Assembly: GCF_004124315.2 (NCBI RefSeq) | Contig: NZ_CP096889.1 | Span: forward strand, 2,091,001 to 2,155,000 | DNA length: 64,000 nt | Source: Bacillus cabrialesii | Lineage (GTDB): Bacteria; Bacillota; Bacilli; Bacillales; Bacillaceae | Reading direction: 5' to 3' | Part shown: positions 8,624 to 17,195 of the stretch, one piece after another | How the letters are laid out: each line of letters starts with the position of its first letter | How positions within the stretch are numbered: the stretch's first letter is position 1 | Translations under genes and position numbers: made by a program | Notes under the pieces: generated by a model | Seen by the model: only the letters and a program-made list of their open reading frames with translations | The model's database searches: none | Told to the model about the DNA's origin: nothing

Positions 8624-9023
8624 GACCATCACCTCTTGAACCAAATTATAAACTCACTTTTTACAAAAGTAAAGTAAACTTATACAAAAGTAAAAAACAC
8701 ATTTATTTTATCTTGTATTACTTTGTTTTAACAAAAGCCATAATGCAGAAAGAACCTGACGAAATTCATAATTCCGTCAGGTTCATATATCGATACTGGT
8801 GTAATTGATGGTTTTTGGCAGGGTGCATCCGTGTGATAATATTCAAAGCATTAGTTGCACTTCTCTTTGCTTTAATGATTGTTGAACGCAGAACATGATG
8901 GAAAAATGATGCGATTATCGAGTATTATGATATAAATAAATGCAGTACACTAAATTTCTTTTTTTCGAAGTCATATATGCTACGGGACAGCAAAAGAAAA
9001 TAGCGATAAAAGGAGAATTAAAC

Positions 9024-9383
9024 TTGGCGAAAAAATTATATTCATGTTTAATTTGCGGATATAAAGGATTGAGTCAAAATCCTTTGTATCAAGGCGAGTA
9101 TCAAAAAACGTTTGACATTTGTCCATGTTGCGATTTTGAGTTTGGTTACAGTGAGGATCATGATGTGAGATTAGGCTTTATTGTTACTCCGGATCATTTG
9201 ATTGAAGCTGCATTTCAATTGTATCGCAAACAATGGATTGAATCCGGGATGAAAATTGCTCATCCTGAATATATTCCAGAAGAAGCGAAAAATGGTGATT
9301 GCTTAAAATTTGAAGTTTTATTGAAACAATTGAAAAACCTAAATCTCGATGTGGACAATTTTGAAATAGACGGCTTTAACTGA
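9024..9383 (+). CDS. Cysteine-rich CPCC-domain protein
   Basis: 119-residue protein starting at a TTG with a near-perfect AAAGGAGAA 7 bases upstream; the longer frame from 8940 lacks a binding site. The N-terminal half carries a zinc-type module, CLICGYKGL and FDICPCCDFEFGYSED, matching the Cys_rich_CPCC domain (CxxC ... CPCC). The rest is an alpha-helical acidic tail. Such proteins are often encoded near immunity or toxin genes, but no partner is visible here. Function unknown. The 378 bases upstream (8645-9023) otherwise hold a short remnant at about 8850-8900. Confidence 0.75.
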   Translation: MAKKLYSCLICGYKGLSQNPLYQGEYQKTFDICPCCDFEFGYSEDHDVRLGFIVTPDHLIEAAFQLYRKQWIESGMKIAHPEYIPEEAKNGDCLKFEVLLKQLKNLNLDVDNFEIDGFN

Positions 9384-9435
9384 GTTGCATTTTTTAAAAT
9401 GTAACTGCCTATATCTTTCATTTCAATCCCTTTCT

Positions 9436-9630
9436 CTATTCGTATTCAATAAAGACTTTGTGATCGTCTACAAACATTTCACTTCCATCGGATAAGTGTA
9501 TCCAAAAAGCTTCCTCTGGTTCTTCTCTGTAGTCATAAATTGCAGTAACTTTGACGTTCGACTCATCTTTGATTGGTTTTCCAACTGTTATTTTCGTTTT
9601 TTCCTCTGGCAAAATAATGGATCTAATCAT
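9436..9630 (-). CDS. Hypothetical 64-residue protein
   Basis: Short acidic protein: MIRSIILPEEKTKITVGKPI, then a predicted beta-rich part (VKVTAIYDYREE, AFWIHLSDGSEMFVDDHK). AGGATGG lies just before the ATG at 9630. The alternating hydrophobic pattern suggests a small beta-barrel (SH3-like) fold. No family recognised. Confidence 0.55.
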   Translation of the reverse strand: MIRSIILPEEKTKITVGKPIKDESNVKVTAIYDYREEPEEAFWIHLSDGSEMFVDDHKVFIEYE

Positions 9631-9721
9631 CAAAACCATCCTATCATTTTTATTTGACTCTCCCCCTTCCCTTTCTTCGCAGCAGGCTTAATGCTTGTTA
9701 TCCGACAAGCTGCTTTACAGC

Positions 9722-10213
9722 CTAATTCACACCATCTTCAGTAAATTTAAAGGTCTGTTTTAAATGGCGTCCTTCTTGCCCTTTTTGCGTCCAAATAATC
9801 ACAACTTCTAATTCAGAGGCCTGATCTGCCAGCATAAAATGATTAAACCTCAACGGCGAGCTTTCGTTTAAACTTTCAGCTAAGGTTTTAGCATCCTCTT
9901 TTTGTTTGACACATTCATCGGGACATCCAAAAAGTGAAAACCTTGTAATTGAATCAGGATCATTTCTATACAATTGCACATCCACCATAGCTGCTTCTTT
10001 TCCTATGTTTTTGACTTCCAAGGAATATACATTATATTTTCTTTCCTTAGGTGCCGCATATCCTTTTTCATCTTTTGCTGCACTTACTTCTACTGACCAC
10101 TGTTCTGTTTTTTGTGTAATAGGCAACACTGTAAAGGTCAGGGCGTGCGCTTTTGATTGAACAAAAGCAAATGCAAATAATAAACCACATAAGGAAAATA
10201 ATAGTCTTTTCAC
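9722..10213 (-). CDS. Secreted protein of unknown function
   Basis: 163 residues with a clear signal peptide (MKRLLFSLCGLLFAFAFV, cleavage near SKAHA-LTF). The mature part is predicted to be beta-rich and contains one cysteine pair (FGCPDECVKQ). Its middle (YSLEVKNIGKEAAMVDVQLY) looks like an immunoglobulin-like or C2-like beta-sandwich. It lies 49 bases downstream of yoaR on the same strand, so the two are probably one operon. Confidence 0.7.
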   Translation of the reverse strand: MKRLLFSLCGLLFAFAFVQSKAHALTFTVLPITQKTEQWSVEVSAAKDEKGYAAPKERKYNVYSLEVKNIGKEAAMVDVQLYRNDPDSITRFSLFGCPDECVKQKEDAKTLAESLNESSPLRFNHFMLADQASELEVVIIWTQKGQEGRHLKQTFKFTEDGVN

Positions 10214-10262
10214 TTCATTTATCCCTTCTTCCTTTTTTCATTAGCTTGTCCAATAATCGTAT

Positions 10263-11177
10263 TTATTGCCGATCGGCTTTTATTTCCTTCGGTATTTGAG
10301 ATGGGGCTTTAGGAACTTTTCTCAGTTTGTTATTGATCATATCAGAAGAGTAAAGCGTAACAATCATACTCCCCCCATGCCGTTTTGCCCGAATTAATAT
10401 TGGCTGGTTATATTGGTTTTTAAAGAGGAAGTCTGGACCTCCCCAGCTTACCGTAGCATCACGTCCGGGCGGAACATATGGTACGCTTCTTGTATGAGAA
10501 TAGCGCTGAACGATTCGCAGCCCTGCACGATCGACTGCATTAAATAATGTTGATGATACCTGACATATTCCTCCGCCGACACCTTCAGACAACTCACCTT
10601 TAACGATAATAGGCGCACTTTTGTATCCTTTGTCCCTGGTTCTCATTCCAACAACTTGGTTAAAAGAAAATGTTTCATTAGGGAATACAACATGATTGTC
10701 AATTGCTTCTGCGGAAAGGGAGATATTATGTGATCGGCTTTTATTATTCGAATTAAAATAAGTTACATACTGACCGAGCTGCTGCGTACTGATGTGAGCA
10801 AGCAGTTCGCTGTCAACTTTCGGGTAAATGTTCAATCCCGGCACTTCTACCTTGGAGGGGCCTTGGCCATAGAAATAAGCATAAAACCTTTCCATAAACG
10901 CCTGTTGATACAATTTGTAGCCAACTCTGCCCGGGATAATTACTCCTTGATTGTCAAGCTGGGCGTTTGTCGGCTCCCGATAAATTTGCTTATTGAGCTG
11001 TTTGATGAATGTACGGTACTTTTCATGGTCAATCATCGGGGTACCGGGAAAAGGCATCGTAAAGTTTTCACGGTTGACAGTGGCAATCGTCCGTCCTTGT
11101 TGTGTGACCGTTAAGCTGTCAGGCAGCCCGCTCGGTTGAGCCAATAATAAAAGACCAGTGATCCAAATTTGTATCAT
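10263..11177 (-). CDS. yoaR: VanW-family protein YoaR
   Basis: About 304 residues with an N-terminal signal or anchor (MIQIWITGLLLLAQPSG) and a C-terminal VanW domain with its signature FPNETFSFNQVVG, GGGICQVSSTLFNA and SHTRSVPYVPPGRDATV. VanW proteins are cell-envelope proteins of unsettled function, found in some vancomycin-resistance clusters. The Gly-Gly-Gly-Ile-Cys-Gln motif is intact. Probably co-transcribed with the secreted protein downstream. The 350 bases upstream (11178-11528) carry only its promoter region and a separate plus-strand terminator. Confidence 0.85.
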   Translation of the reverse strand: MIQIWITGLLLLAQPSGLPDSLTVTQQGRTIATVNRENFTMPFPGTPMIDHEKYRTFIKQLNKQIYREPTNAQLDNQGVIIPGRVGYKLYQQAFMERFYAYFYGQGPSKVEVPGLNIYPKVDSELLAHISTQQLGQYVTYFNSNNKSRSHNISLSAEAIDNHVVFPNETFSFNQVVGMRTRDKGYKSAPIIVKGELSEGVGGGICQVSSTLFNAVDRAGLRIVQRYSHTRSVPYVPPGRDATVSWGGPDFLFKNQYNQPILIRAKRHGGSMIVTLYSSDMINNKLRKVPKAPSQIPKEIKADRQ

Positions 11178-11367
11178 AAGTCGGTTTACCTCCCGAGCAT
11201 TAGTATGAACAGCAGCGTATCCTTTGATGTATTTCTTCCCATCGTTTGTTTGAATCTTTAGATGTTGAGAAAACTCTCATAAAACAGCTATATCTTTCAT
11301 TGTTCACGCCGATTCCCTGAGCTCACTGAAACACACGGTTCCTTCAGTCGCAAAAGTTAAAATGATA

Positions 11368-11402
11368 AAGCATCTCCCCGTAAGGAGGAAGATGCTTTTT
11401 TA
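11368..11402 (+). terminator. Plus-strand terminator without an obvious gene in front
   Basis: AAGCATCT / AGATGCTT with a T run on the plus strand. There is no plus-strand gene upstream within 1 kb, so it may end a short untranslated RNA or shield yoaS. Confidence 0.6.
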
Positions 11403-11528
11403 TCTTATCTAAATGAAAAATGTTCTTCTATAACAACAATTAAATGGTTTATTTCAATATTTTTTTATTGAGAAACGATAAATTGTGTGTTACATTCAAA
11501 TTGACATCAAATAAGTGAGGTGTTTTTT

Positions 11529-12011
11529 ATGAATCGAGTATCAACACTCTTTTTAAAGATTGCTGTTATTCTTATTGGAATTCCGATTCTTGCATTGTGT
11601 ATTTTCGTAGTCCCTAAGATAGCCAATTATACAGCAGAAGTTTTTCCAAATATGGCTTATATACCATATCTCGTTTTCATCTTTTTGTATGTATCGGCGA
11701 TACCTTTTTACTTTGCACTTTATCAAGCGTTTAAACTTTTAAGCTATATTGACAAGAACAAAGCCTTCTCTAAAATGTCTGTAAGAGCTTTAAAGAATAT
11801 CAAATACTGTGCAGTCACGATCAGCATCCTGTTTGCGGCAGGCATGCCCGTCTTTTATCTGATTGCCGAGATAGACGACGCCCCAGGTATCATAGTCATT
11901 GGATTGGTTATTATTTTTGCTTCAATGGTGATTGCGGTCTTTGCCGCCGTTCTTCAAAAACTGTTAAAAGAAGCGATTGATATAAAATCAGAAAATGACT
12001 TAACGGTCTGA
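11529..12011 (+). CDS. yoaS: YoaS, DUF2975 membrane protein
   Basis: About 160 residues with four membrane helices (residues about 6-30, 45-65, 95-120 and 127-148), the DUF2975 family layout. DUF2975 genes are almost always followed by a small XRE regulator, as here (yozG). GAGGTG lies 6 bases before the ATG; an in-frame GTG 9 bases upstream overlaps that site and is rejected. Its stop TGA overlaps the AGGTGATG region used by yozG. Function unknown. Confidence 0.85.
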   Translation: MNRVSTLFLKIAVILIGIPILALCIFVVPKIANYTAEVFPNMAYIPYLVFIFLYVSAIPFYFALYQAFKLLSYIDKNKAFSKMSVRALKNIKYCAVTISILFAAGMPVFYLIAEIDDAPGIIVIGLVIIFASMVIAVFAAVLQKLLKEAIDIKSENDLTV

Positions 12012-12021
12012 GGTGATGAAC

Positions 12022-12246
12022 ATGGCAATTATTATCAATATTGATGTGATGCTTGCTAAAAGGAAAATGAGCGTAACAGAGCTTTCGGAGAGGGTTGGCA
12101 TAACGATGGCTAATCTTTCTATATTGAAAAACGGAAAAGCAAAGGCCATTCGCTTATCAACCTTAGAAGCGATTTGTAAGGCTTTAGAATGTCAGCCCGG
12201 AGATATTTTGGAATACCGAAGTGATGAAGACACACAGGAGTTATAA
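12022..12246 (+). CDS. yozG: YozG, small XRE/Cro-CI regulator
   Basis: 74 residues, one helix-turn-helix: MLAKRKMSVTELSERVGIT and MANLSILKNGKAKAIRLSTL, then a C-terminal LEAICKALECQPGDILEY. This is the 'helix-turn-helix 26' type. It lies 10 bases after yoaS in the same operon and is presumably its regulator. AGGTGATG provides the binding site. Confidence 0.85.
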   Translation: MAIIINIDVMLAKRKMSVTELSERVGITMANLSILKNGKAKAIRLSTLEAICKALECQPGDILEYRSDEDTQEL

Positions 12247-12342
12247 AGAAGATAAAAGAAAAATAAAGTAATCTGGCGGTGATCCTATGGACGTAATCCT
12301 ATGTCCATTTATATTCAGAATAAACCCTTGGAGGCACACATC

Positions 12343-13140
12343 ATGAGAGCCTTAAAGCAACTCATTCGTTTTGGCTGGGAACAGGCCCTTTCATGTTTGT
12401 TTCCTGTCGTTATTTTTGCCTCTTTGGCTATCACACAAATCATCCCTCTTCCCTTCTTGCCACGCTATGACTGGCTGCTCATCATCTGTGTTTTCATGCA
12501 GTTGTGGATGGTGCGTTCCGGACTTGAAACACGGGATGAATTAAAGGTGATTACATTGTTCCACCTCATTGGACTTGCTCTTGAACTTTTCAAGGTACAT
12601 ATGGGTTCTTGGTCTTATCCAGAAGAAGGAAACTCCAAAATCTTCGGAGTGCCTTTGTATAGCGGTTTCATGTACGCAAGTGTAGCCAGCTATCTATGTC
12701 AGGCGTGGAGAAGGCTTAAGGTTGATCTGGTTAAGTGGCCTCCGTATTTTGCAGTTGTTCCGCTGGCCGCTGCGATTTATTTAAACTTTTTTACACACCA
12801 TTACTCGATCGACATTCGCTGGTGGTTATCTGGACTTGTCATCATTGTTTTTTGGCGAACATGGGTCATATACGAGGTGAATGGAACTCGTTATCGTATG
12901 CCGCTCGCACTTTCTTTTGTGCTCATCGGATTTTTTATATGGATAGCCGAAAATATCGCAACATTTTTTGGGGCTTGGACATATCCAAACCAAACCGATG
13001 CATGGAGTCTCGTTCATCTAGGAAAGGTGAGTTCATGGCTCTTATTAGTGATTGTGAGCTTTCTTATCGTGGCGACATTAAAACAGGTTAAGGAACAGAG
13101 TCCCGCAAAGGCAGAGACCGGTGAACTTTTTTTAGGTTGA
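12343..13140 (+). CDS. yoaT: YoaT, DUF817 membrane protein
   Basis: About 265 residues, eight predicted membrane helices, matching the DUF817 family (LFHLIGLALELFKVHMGSW and the second-half WIAENIATFFGAWTYPNQ, which look like duplicated half-repeats: E-(L/I)-F-K...G-S/A-W-x-Y-P). The ATG at 12343 has TTGGAGG upstream; the frame extends 14 codons further without a binding site. Role unknown. A terminator follows. Confidence 0.85.
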   Translation: MRALKQLIRFGWEQALSCLFPVVIFASLAITQIIPLPFLPRYDWLLIICVFMQLWMVRSGLETRDELKVITLFHLIGLALELFKVHMGSWSYPEEGNSKIFGVPLYSGFMYASVASYLCQAWRRLKVDLVKWPPYFAVVPLAAAIYLNFFTHHYSIDIRWWLSGLVIIVFWRTWVIYEVNGTRYRMPLALSFVLIGFFIWIAENIATFFGAWTYPNQTDAWSLVHLGKVSSWLLLVIVSFLIVATLKQVKEQSPAKAETGELFLG

Positions 13141-13177
13141 AGTCCTCGTAGCGTATTGAAGTTAAAGAACAAAATGA

Positions 13178-13207
13178 AAAAGCAACATTCGATTGTTGCT
13201 TTTTTTC
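13178..13207 (+). terminator. Terminator of yoaT
   Basis: AAGCAACA-TTCGA-TTGTTGCTT with a TTTTTTT run. Confidence 0.8.
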
Positions 13208-13335
13208 CTTATGCAATACCACCGGTAAGTATTCATCTTGCGCTAGGATGATCCGGCAGGTGTAGAAATCGGCATTTCTGCTTGTCTCCCTAATACTTTC
13301 ATAAGACTAGAACCCGCCTTATCACGATTGCAGAT

Positions 13336-14208
13336 TCAGATGACGACTGCTTTCAACACCTTGATAAATTCATGCGCCGCCGGCGTTATTTCATCAAATG
13401 AATGCGTGATGACGCCAATATCACGGGTGATCCGGGGAAAGATGTCTTTTTTGTTCAATTGATGCGAGACAGATGAGAGTGTAAAGTTTGAAATAATGCC
13501 TATGCCCAAGTTGTTTTTGACCATATTGATCAAGGTTTCGGCATTTTGCACAGTTAAGTTTTCCTTTAATTCAATGTGGTGCTGCTGAAACGCGTTTGAC
13601 ATCGCAATTTCATGACCGCCTTTGCAAAAAATAAGATCATCTTGATATATTTTGAGATCGATATGCTTTTCCTGTTTCAATTCGTCATATTGCGGCGGGA
13701 TGACGGCTACCATATAGTCGTTGCACAATAGTTGATGGTCAAACGGTTCAAATGGAGATGCCGCGACCCCAATATCAACCGTCCGATCCTCGACCCAGCC
13801 TTTGATTTGATCAGAGGTCCCCTCGACCAATTCTATGCGGATCATCGGGTAGTTTGCCCTGAATGCCGCAATCGCCTGGGGCATAATATTTGTTGAAACA
13901 GCAGGAAATGAACCGATTTTCACCTTCCCGCTTAACAGCTTGTTTTCCCGGCTTGCTACTTGATATATTTTGCTTTCAATCCCCTTCATTTGCCTCGCCA
14001 GCAGCAAAATTTCCTTTCCGACGTCAGTCAGCATTAAACCATGATGTCTATCCCTTATGAATAATTTGAGCTGCAGCGAGCTTTCCATGCTTTTAATCGC
14101 TTTGCTTACCGCCGGCTGAGAGATGAACAATTCTTTTGCCGCTTCTGTAATATTCAATTTCTCCCCGACTTTCACAAATATATGTAGGTGGTTCATATTC
14201 ATAACCAT
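13336..14208 (-). CDS. yoaU: LysR-family regulator YoaU
   Basis: 290 residues: an N-terminal winged helix-turn-helix (LNITEAAKELFISQPAVSKA) and a LysR substrate-binding domain (about 90-285). The ATG at 14208 follows GGAGGT by 8 bases; the frame is open 18 codons further but has no site. It is divergent from yoaV with about 100 bases between the starts, the usual arrangement in which a LysR protein controls the neighbouring transporter. Effector unknown. Confidence 0.9.
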   Translation of the reverse strand: MVMNMNHLHIFVKVGEKLNITEAAKELFISQPAVSKAIKSMESSLQLKLFIRDRHHGLMLTDVGKEILLLARQMKGIESKIYQVASRENKLLSGKVKIGSFPAVSTNIMPQAIAAFRANYPMIRIELVEGTSDQIKGWVEDRTVDIGVAASPFEPFDHQLLCNDYMVAVIPPQYDELKQEKHIDLKIYQDDLIFCKGGHEIAMSNAFQQHHIELKENLTVQNAETLINMVKNNLGIGIISNFTLSSVSHQLNKKDIFPRITRDIGVITHSFDEITPAAHEFIKVLKAVVI

Positions 14209-14310
14209 TTGGTTATACCTCCGATAATAAAAATGTATTTCAGTTATATATAAATGTATCATATCATAGAAACCAGCACGAATATTTAAACAAGAAAGGC
14301 GGCTTAATTA

Positions 14311-15189
14311 ATGGTAAAAGTCATGCTGGGAATCATATCTGTCACACTTATTTGGGGCTATACTTGGGTAGCAATGAAAGTGGGGATTCATGACATTCCC
14401 CCGCTTTTGTTTTCGGCTTTGCGCCTATTTATCGGAGCAGTTCCTTTATTTCTCATTCTCTTCATTCAAAGAAAAAAACTTGCTATGAGAAAAGAACATA
14501 TCAAAAGCTATATCATCATGAGCCTGCTGATGGGTCTGGGCTATATGGGGATCTTAACGTATGGAATGCAGTTTGTCGATTCAGGGAAAACCTCTGTTTT
14601 GGTGTATACGATGCCTATATTTGTTACGGTGATCAGCCATTTTACATTAAATGAGAAAATGAATGTGTATAAAACGATCGGGCTGATATGCGGCTTCTTC
14701 GGACTTTTATTTATATTTGGAAAAGAAATGCTGAATATTGATCAAAGCGCATTATTTGGAGAACTGTGCGTCCTTGCGGCAGCACTTAGCTGGGGAATCG
14801 CGAATGTGTTTAGCAAGCTTCAATTCAAGCATATCGATATCATTCATATGAATGCCTGGCATCTTCTGATGGGTGCCATCATGTTGTTGGTGTTTTCCTT
14901 AATATTAGAACCTGCCCAATCAGCCGAGTGGACATATCAGGCGGTGTGGTCATTGCTGTTTAATGGTTTGCTTTCCACTGGATTTACATTTGTCGTATGG
15001 TTTTGGGTGCTCAATCAAATCGAAGCGTCAAAAGCGTCCATGGCATTAATGTTCGTTCCCGTTTTGGCTCTATTCTTTGGATGGGTGCAATTGCACGAAC
15101 AGATCACCGTGAACATCATCATCGGCGCACTGCTGATATGCTGGGGCATTTTTATGAATACTTTCAAATTTTCACGATATAAAATGTGA
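14311..15189 (+). CDS. yoaV: EamA/DMT-family transporter YoaV
   Basis: 292 residues, ten predicted membrane helices in two five-helix EamA repeats (first: LIWGYTWVAMKVGIHDIPP; second: LAAALSWGIANVFSKLQFK). Likely a metabolite exporter of the plasma membrane, substrate unknown. GAAAGGCGG precedes the ATG. Divergent from yoaU, which probably regulates it. Confidence 0.9.
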   Translation: MVKVMLGIISVTLIWGYTWVAMKVGIHDIPPLLFSALRLFIGAVPLFLILFIQRKKLAMRKEHIKSYIIMSLLMGLGYMGILTYGMQFVDSGKTSVLVYTMPIFVTVISHFTLNEKMNVYKTIGLICGFFGLLFIFGKEMLNIDQSALFGELCVLAAALSWGIANVFSKLQFKHIDIIHMNAWHLLMGAIMLLVFSLILEPAQSAEWTYQAVWSLLFNGLLSTGFTFVVWFWVLNQIEASKASMALMFVPVLALFFGWVQLHEQITVNIIIGALLICWGIFMNTFKFSRYKM

Positions 15190-15232
15190 ATCTTATAATC
15201 ATTTGTGTGGAGTGATATTTAGTAATTGGGAG

Positions 15233-15328
15233 ATGGAGAGAATAAAAGAAACATATCGTAATCTGGCCGAATTACATCATTTTTATCGAACAGCAAACAA
15301 AATACATCAACCTGAAAAAACATATTGA
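15233..15328 (+). CDS. Possible 31-residue peptide or gene remnant
   Basis: MERIKETYRNLAELHHFYRT plus 11 residues, with TTGGGAG directly before the ATG. The spacing is too short for a confident ribosome site and no family is recognised, so this could be a leftover of a larger gene. Confidence 0.25.
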   Translation: MERIKETYRNLAELHHFYRTANKIHQPEKTY

Positions 15329-15353
15329 ATCCTATTTATACAATTTCAGTCAC

Positions 15354-15384
15354 GACCCCGGCTCAATCACATGAGAGCCGGGTC
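15354..15384 (+). terminator. Strong hairpin downstream of yoaV
   Basis: GACCC-CGGCTC and GAG-AGCCGGGTC arms, GC-rich, without a clear T run; about 165 bases after yoaV. Possibly its terminator or an RNA stabiliser. Confidence 0.5.
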
Positions 15385-15537
15385 TGACGTGGGAAATTAT
15401 GAAAAGAGCGTGTAAAATTAATGCTCTTTTTGTTTTACATTTGTTTACATTACTTCTTTTATCTTGATACCTTTGTCTCTCCAATAAAAGAATGGAACGT
15501 GTTAAGATTTAATAAAAACTATGTTAGGAATGGTTCT

Positions 15538-15768
15538 TTGCTTAAAGCTTCAAAAATGTTCATTTCATGTGCAGCTTTAATACTTTGCGTGTATTCCCTG
15601 CATAGTCAAAGTGAATTCCTCTTGTTTTCTCTCCAAATATTAGTTGCACTTCTCTTTGTTTTAGTGGGAGTGGAGTCTCTTTCAAAGAAACAGACTAGAT
15701 CTGGGTATTTTTTGTTTGGATCAGCGGCCTTTATACTTGTTGTGAACGTTGTGAAATATGTGATTTAA
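15538..15768 (+). CDS. DUF3953-like small membrane protein
   Basis: 76 residues from a TTG start preceded by TTAGGAA; the 39 codons upstream in the same frame do not have a binding site and do not resemble the family. Two to three hydrophobic segments (MFISCAALILCVYS, LFSLQILVALLFVLVGV, YFLFGSAAFILVVNVVKYV) and the linker ESLSKKQTRSG resemble DUF3953 proteins of Bacillus. A short remnant resembling its middle (LVALLFALMIVERR) is found at about 8850-8900. Confidence 0.6.
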   Translation: MLKASKMFISCAALILCVYSLHSQSEFLLFSLQILVALLFVLVGVESLSKKQTRSGYFLFGSAAFILVVNVVKYVI

Positions 15769-15806
15769 GTTAACCAAACTAATTTAAGTGGAATTAATTG
15801 CACCTT

Positions 15807-15953
15807 CTAAATGAATGCAACACCTTTAGCATTTTTAAAATTAAGAGCCACTGGTCCCAGTATGACACTACAGGGCATTGAATTAGCGTTTATGTGAGTT
15901 GAATATGCAACAACAGCAGCCAATAAGGAAATAACTAAAATAAATCATTTCAT
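15807..15953 (-). pseudogene. Small secreted-peptide gene with TGA as third codon
   Basis: GAGGGATTTCCA leads to ATG AAA TGA, after which the same frame stays open for 45 codons: FILVISLLAAVVAYSTHINA, then NSMPCSVILGPVALNFKNAK and GVAFI. It has the look of a signal peptide plus a short mature peptide with one cysteine. The in-frame TGA either kills the gene or needs readthrough. Family unknown. Confidence 0.45.
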
Positions 15954-16010
15954 TGGAAATCCCTCACATCTTTTTAGTTCATTTCCCTTATGTCTGGATT
16001 CATTATTCGC

Positions 16011-16907
16011 TCAACTATTAATCATCTTTTCGTTTCTCTTATTCTTACGACACCGGCGAGCTATTGCAACAGGTATTAAGAGTAGAGTACCGACAATAAG
16101 CAACATAAAAAAGATCACAAACAGCGCTCCTGCTCCCGGAACAATTTCTTCATAAGTAATAAAGCGTTCCTTCCCCTGCAGGACGAAGAACCGAGAATTT
16201 TCGAGAAAGGCTAGATGAAAGGCTATGGACGTCCATAAGCTTCCTGATACAATACGCAGGAGCTGAAGAATGAATCCAAAAGACAACAATAAAACGATGT
16301 AATCTAATGTGATAGCAGGTGATTCAATTCCAGCTATATATTGCAAACCACTTACAGTTATTGGTGCAAGCACAAACAGGATCGGCTGCAGAAGTAAAGC
16401 CATGAAACAGTTACATCACCTGTTTAGAGCATAGTACACCGTCCCACGAAAAGTTAATTCCTCTGGAAAAGCTTCATAAAAGAAAGCGATCATCATATTT
16501 AAGAGCAATGCTGTTACTAAATGGACAGAGAAGTGGAATTGTGTAATTTTGATCCATCCTAATAAATGGGCGATAGCGAAACCAGATCCGGATAGAACAA
16601 TCACATACACTGCTCCCATAATGGCTTTCGGAATGGCTTGCCGCCAACCAGATAGTCCGATAGAGCAGAATGGTCTACTAGACATCCGTTTAAGAAGAAT
16701 ATAGAGTAACGAGACAGTCATTAATGTGACTATACCCGCTTGGATACCTTGCTTTAAGAGCTTGGAAGCTCCTGCTTGGCTGGCCATTGAACCGACTAAA
16801 GTAGCAAAAAACAAAGCAAATACGAATGTTCCCCAGCTGAGCAAGACAGGTCCTAACCATTTATGATGATTGTCTTGTTTTCCGCTTTTGGTAAGATGAA
16901 TTTGCAT
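16011..16907 (-). pseudogene. CPBP intramembrane metalloprotease (Abi family) interrupted by an in-frame TGA
   Basis: One continuous minus-strand frame of about 298 codons is broken only by a TGA at 16416-16418. The upstream half (163 residues) has four to five helices and the first catalytic motif EAFPEELTFRG (EExxxR). The downstream half, from MALLLQ, has the last motif TSIAFHLAF (conserved His) and a final helix. A single TGG-to-TGA change (Trp in the context NR-W-CNC) would explain the break. CPBP proteins are type II CAAX-protease relatives used in peptide maturation or immunity. GAAAGGGG supports the start. Confidence 0.75.
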
Positions 16908-17131
16908 TTGGATACCCCTTTCACATCATTAGTATAAGGACTAAAGAAGAAAGCAAAATATGTAATTATCCTTAAACATTATTAATAAGTACGTTCCAAA
17001 TACTGTTATGTTTCAAAAATCTACGTTTTCTTGCTTTGCTTCTAATTAAATTCAGCATCAAAACACGGTTGCTTTAGTTGCTTTTCTATTAGGCCATATA
17101 AATCCATTCTAGTATCATTAGACTTAATAAA

Positions 17132-17160
17132 AAAAAGCCCCATATGTTCAGGGGGCCTTT
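17132..17160 (-). terminator. Terminator of yoaZ
   Basis: Minus-strand GGCCCCC-loop-GGGGCTTTTTTTT. Confidence 0.7.
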
Positions 17161-17195
17161 GGTTATGATTTCAACTATTTGCAAACTGTTAAATG

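Noticed and set aside
12735..13091. 118-codon frame inside yoaT in another phase
   Set aside because: Shadow of the yoaT coding sequence; no independent ribosome site or domain.
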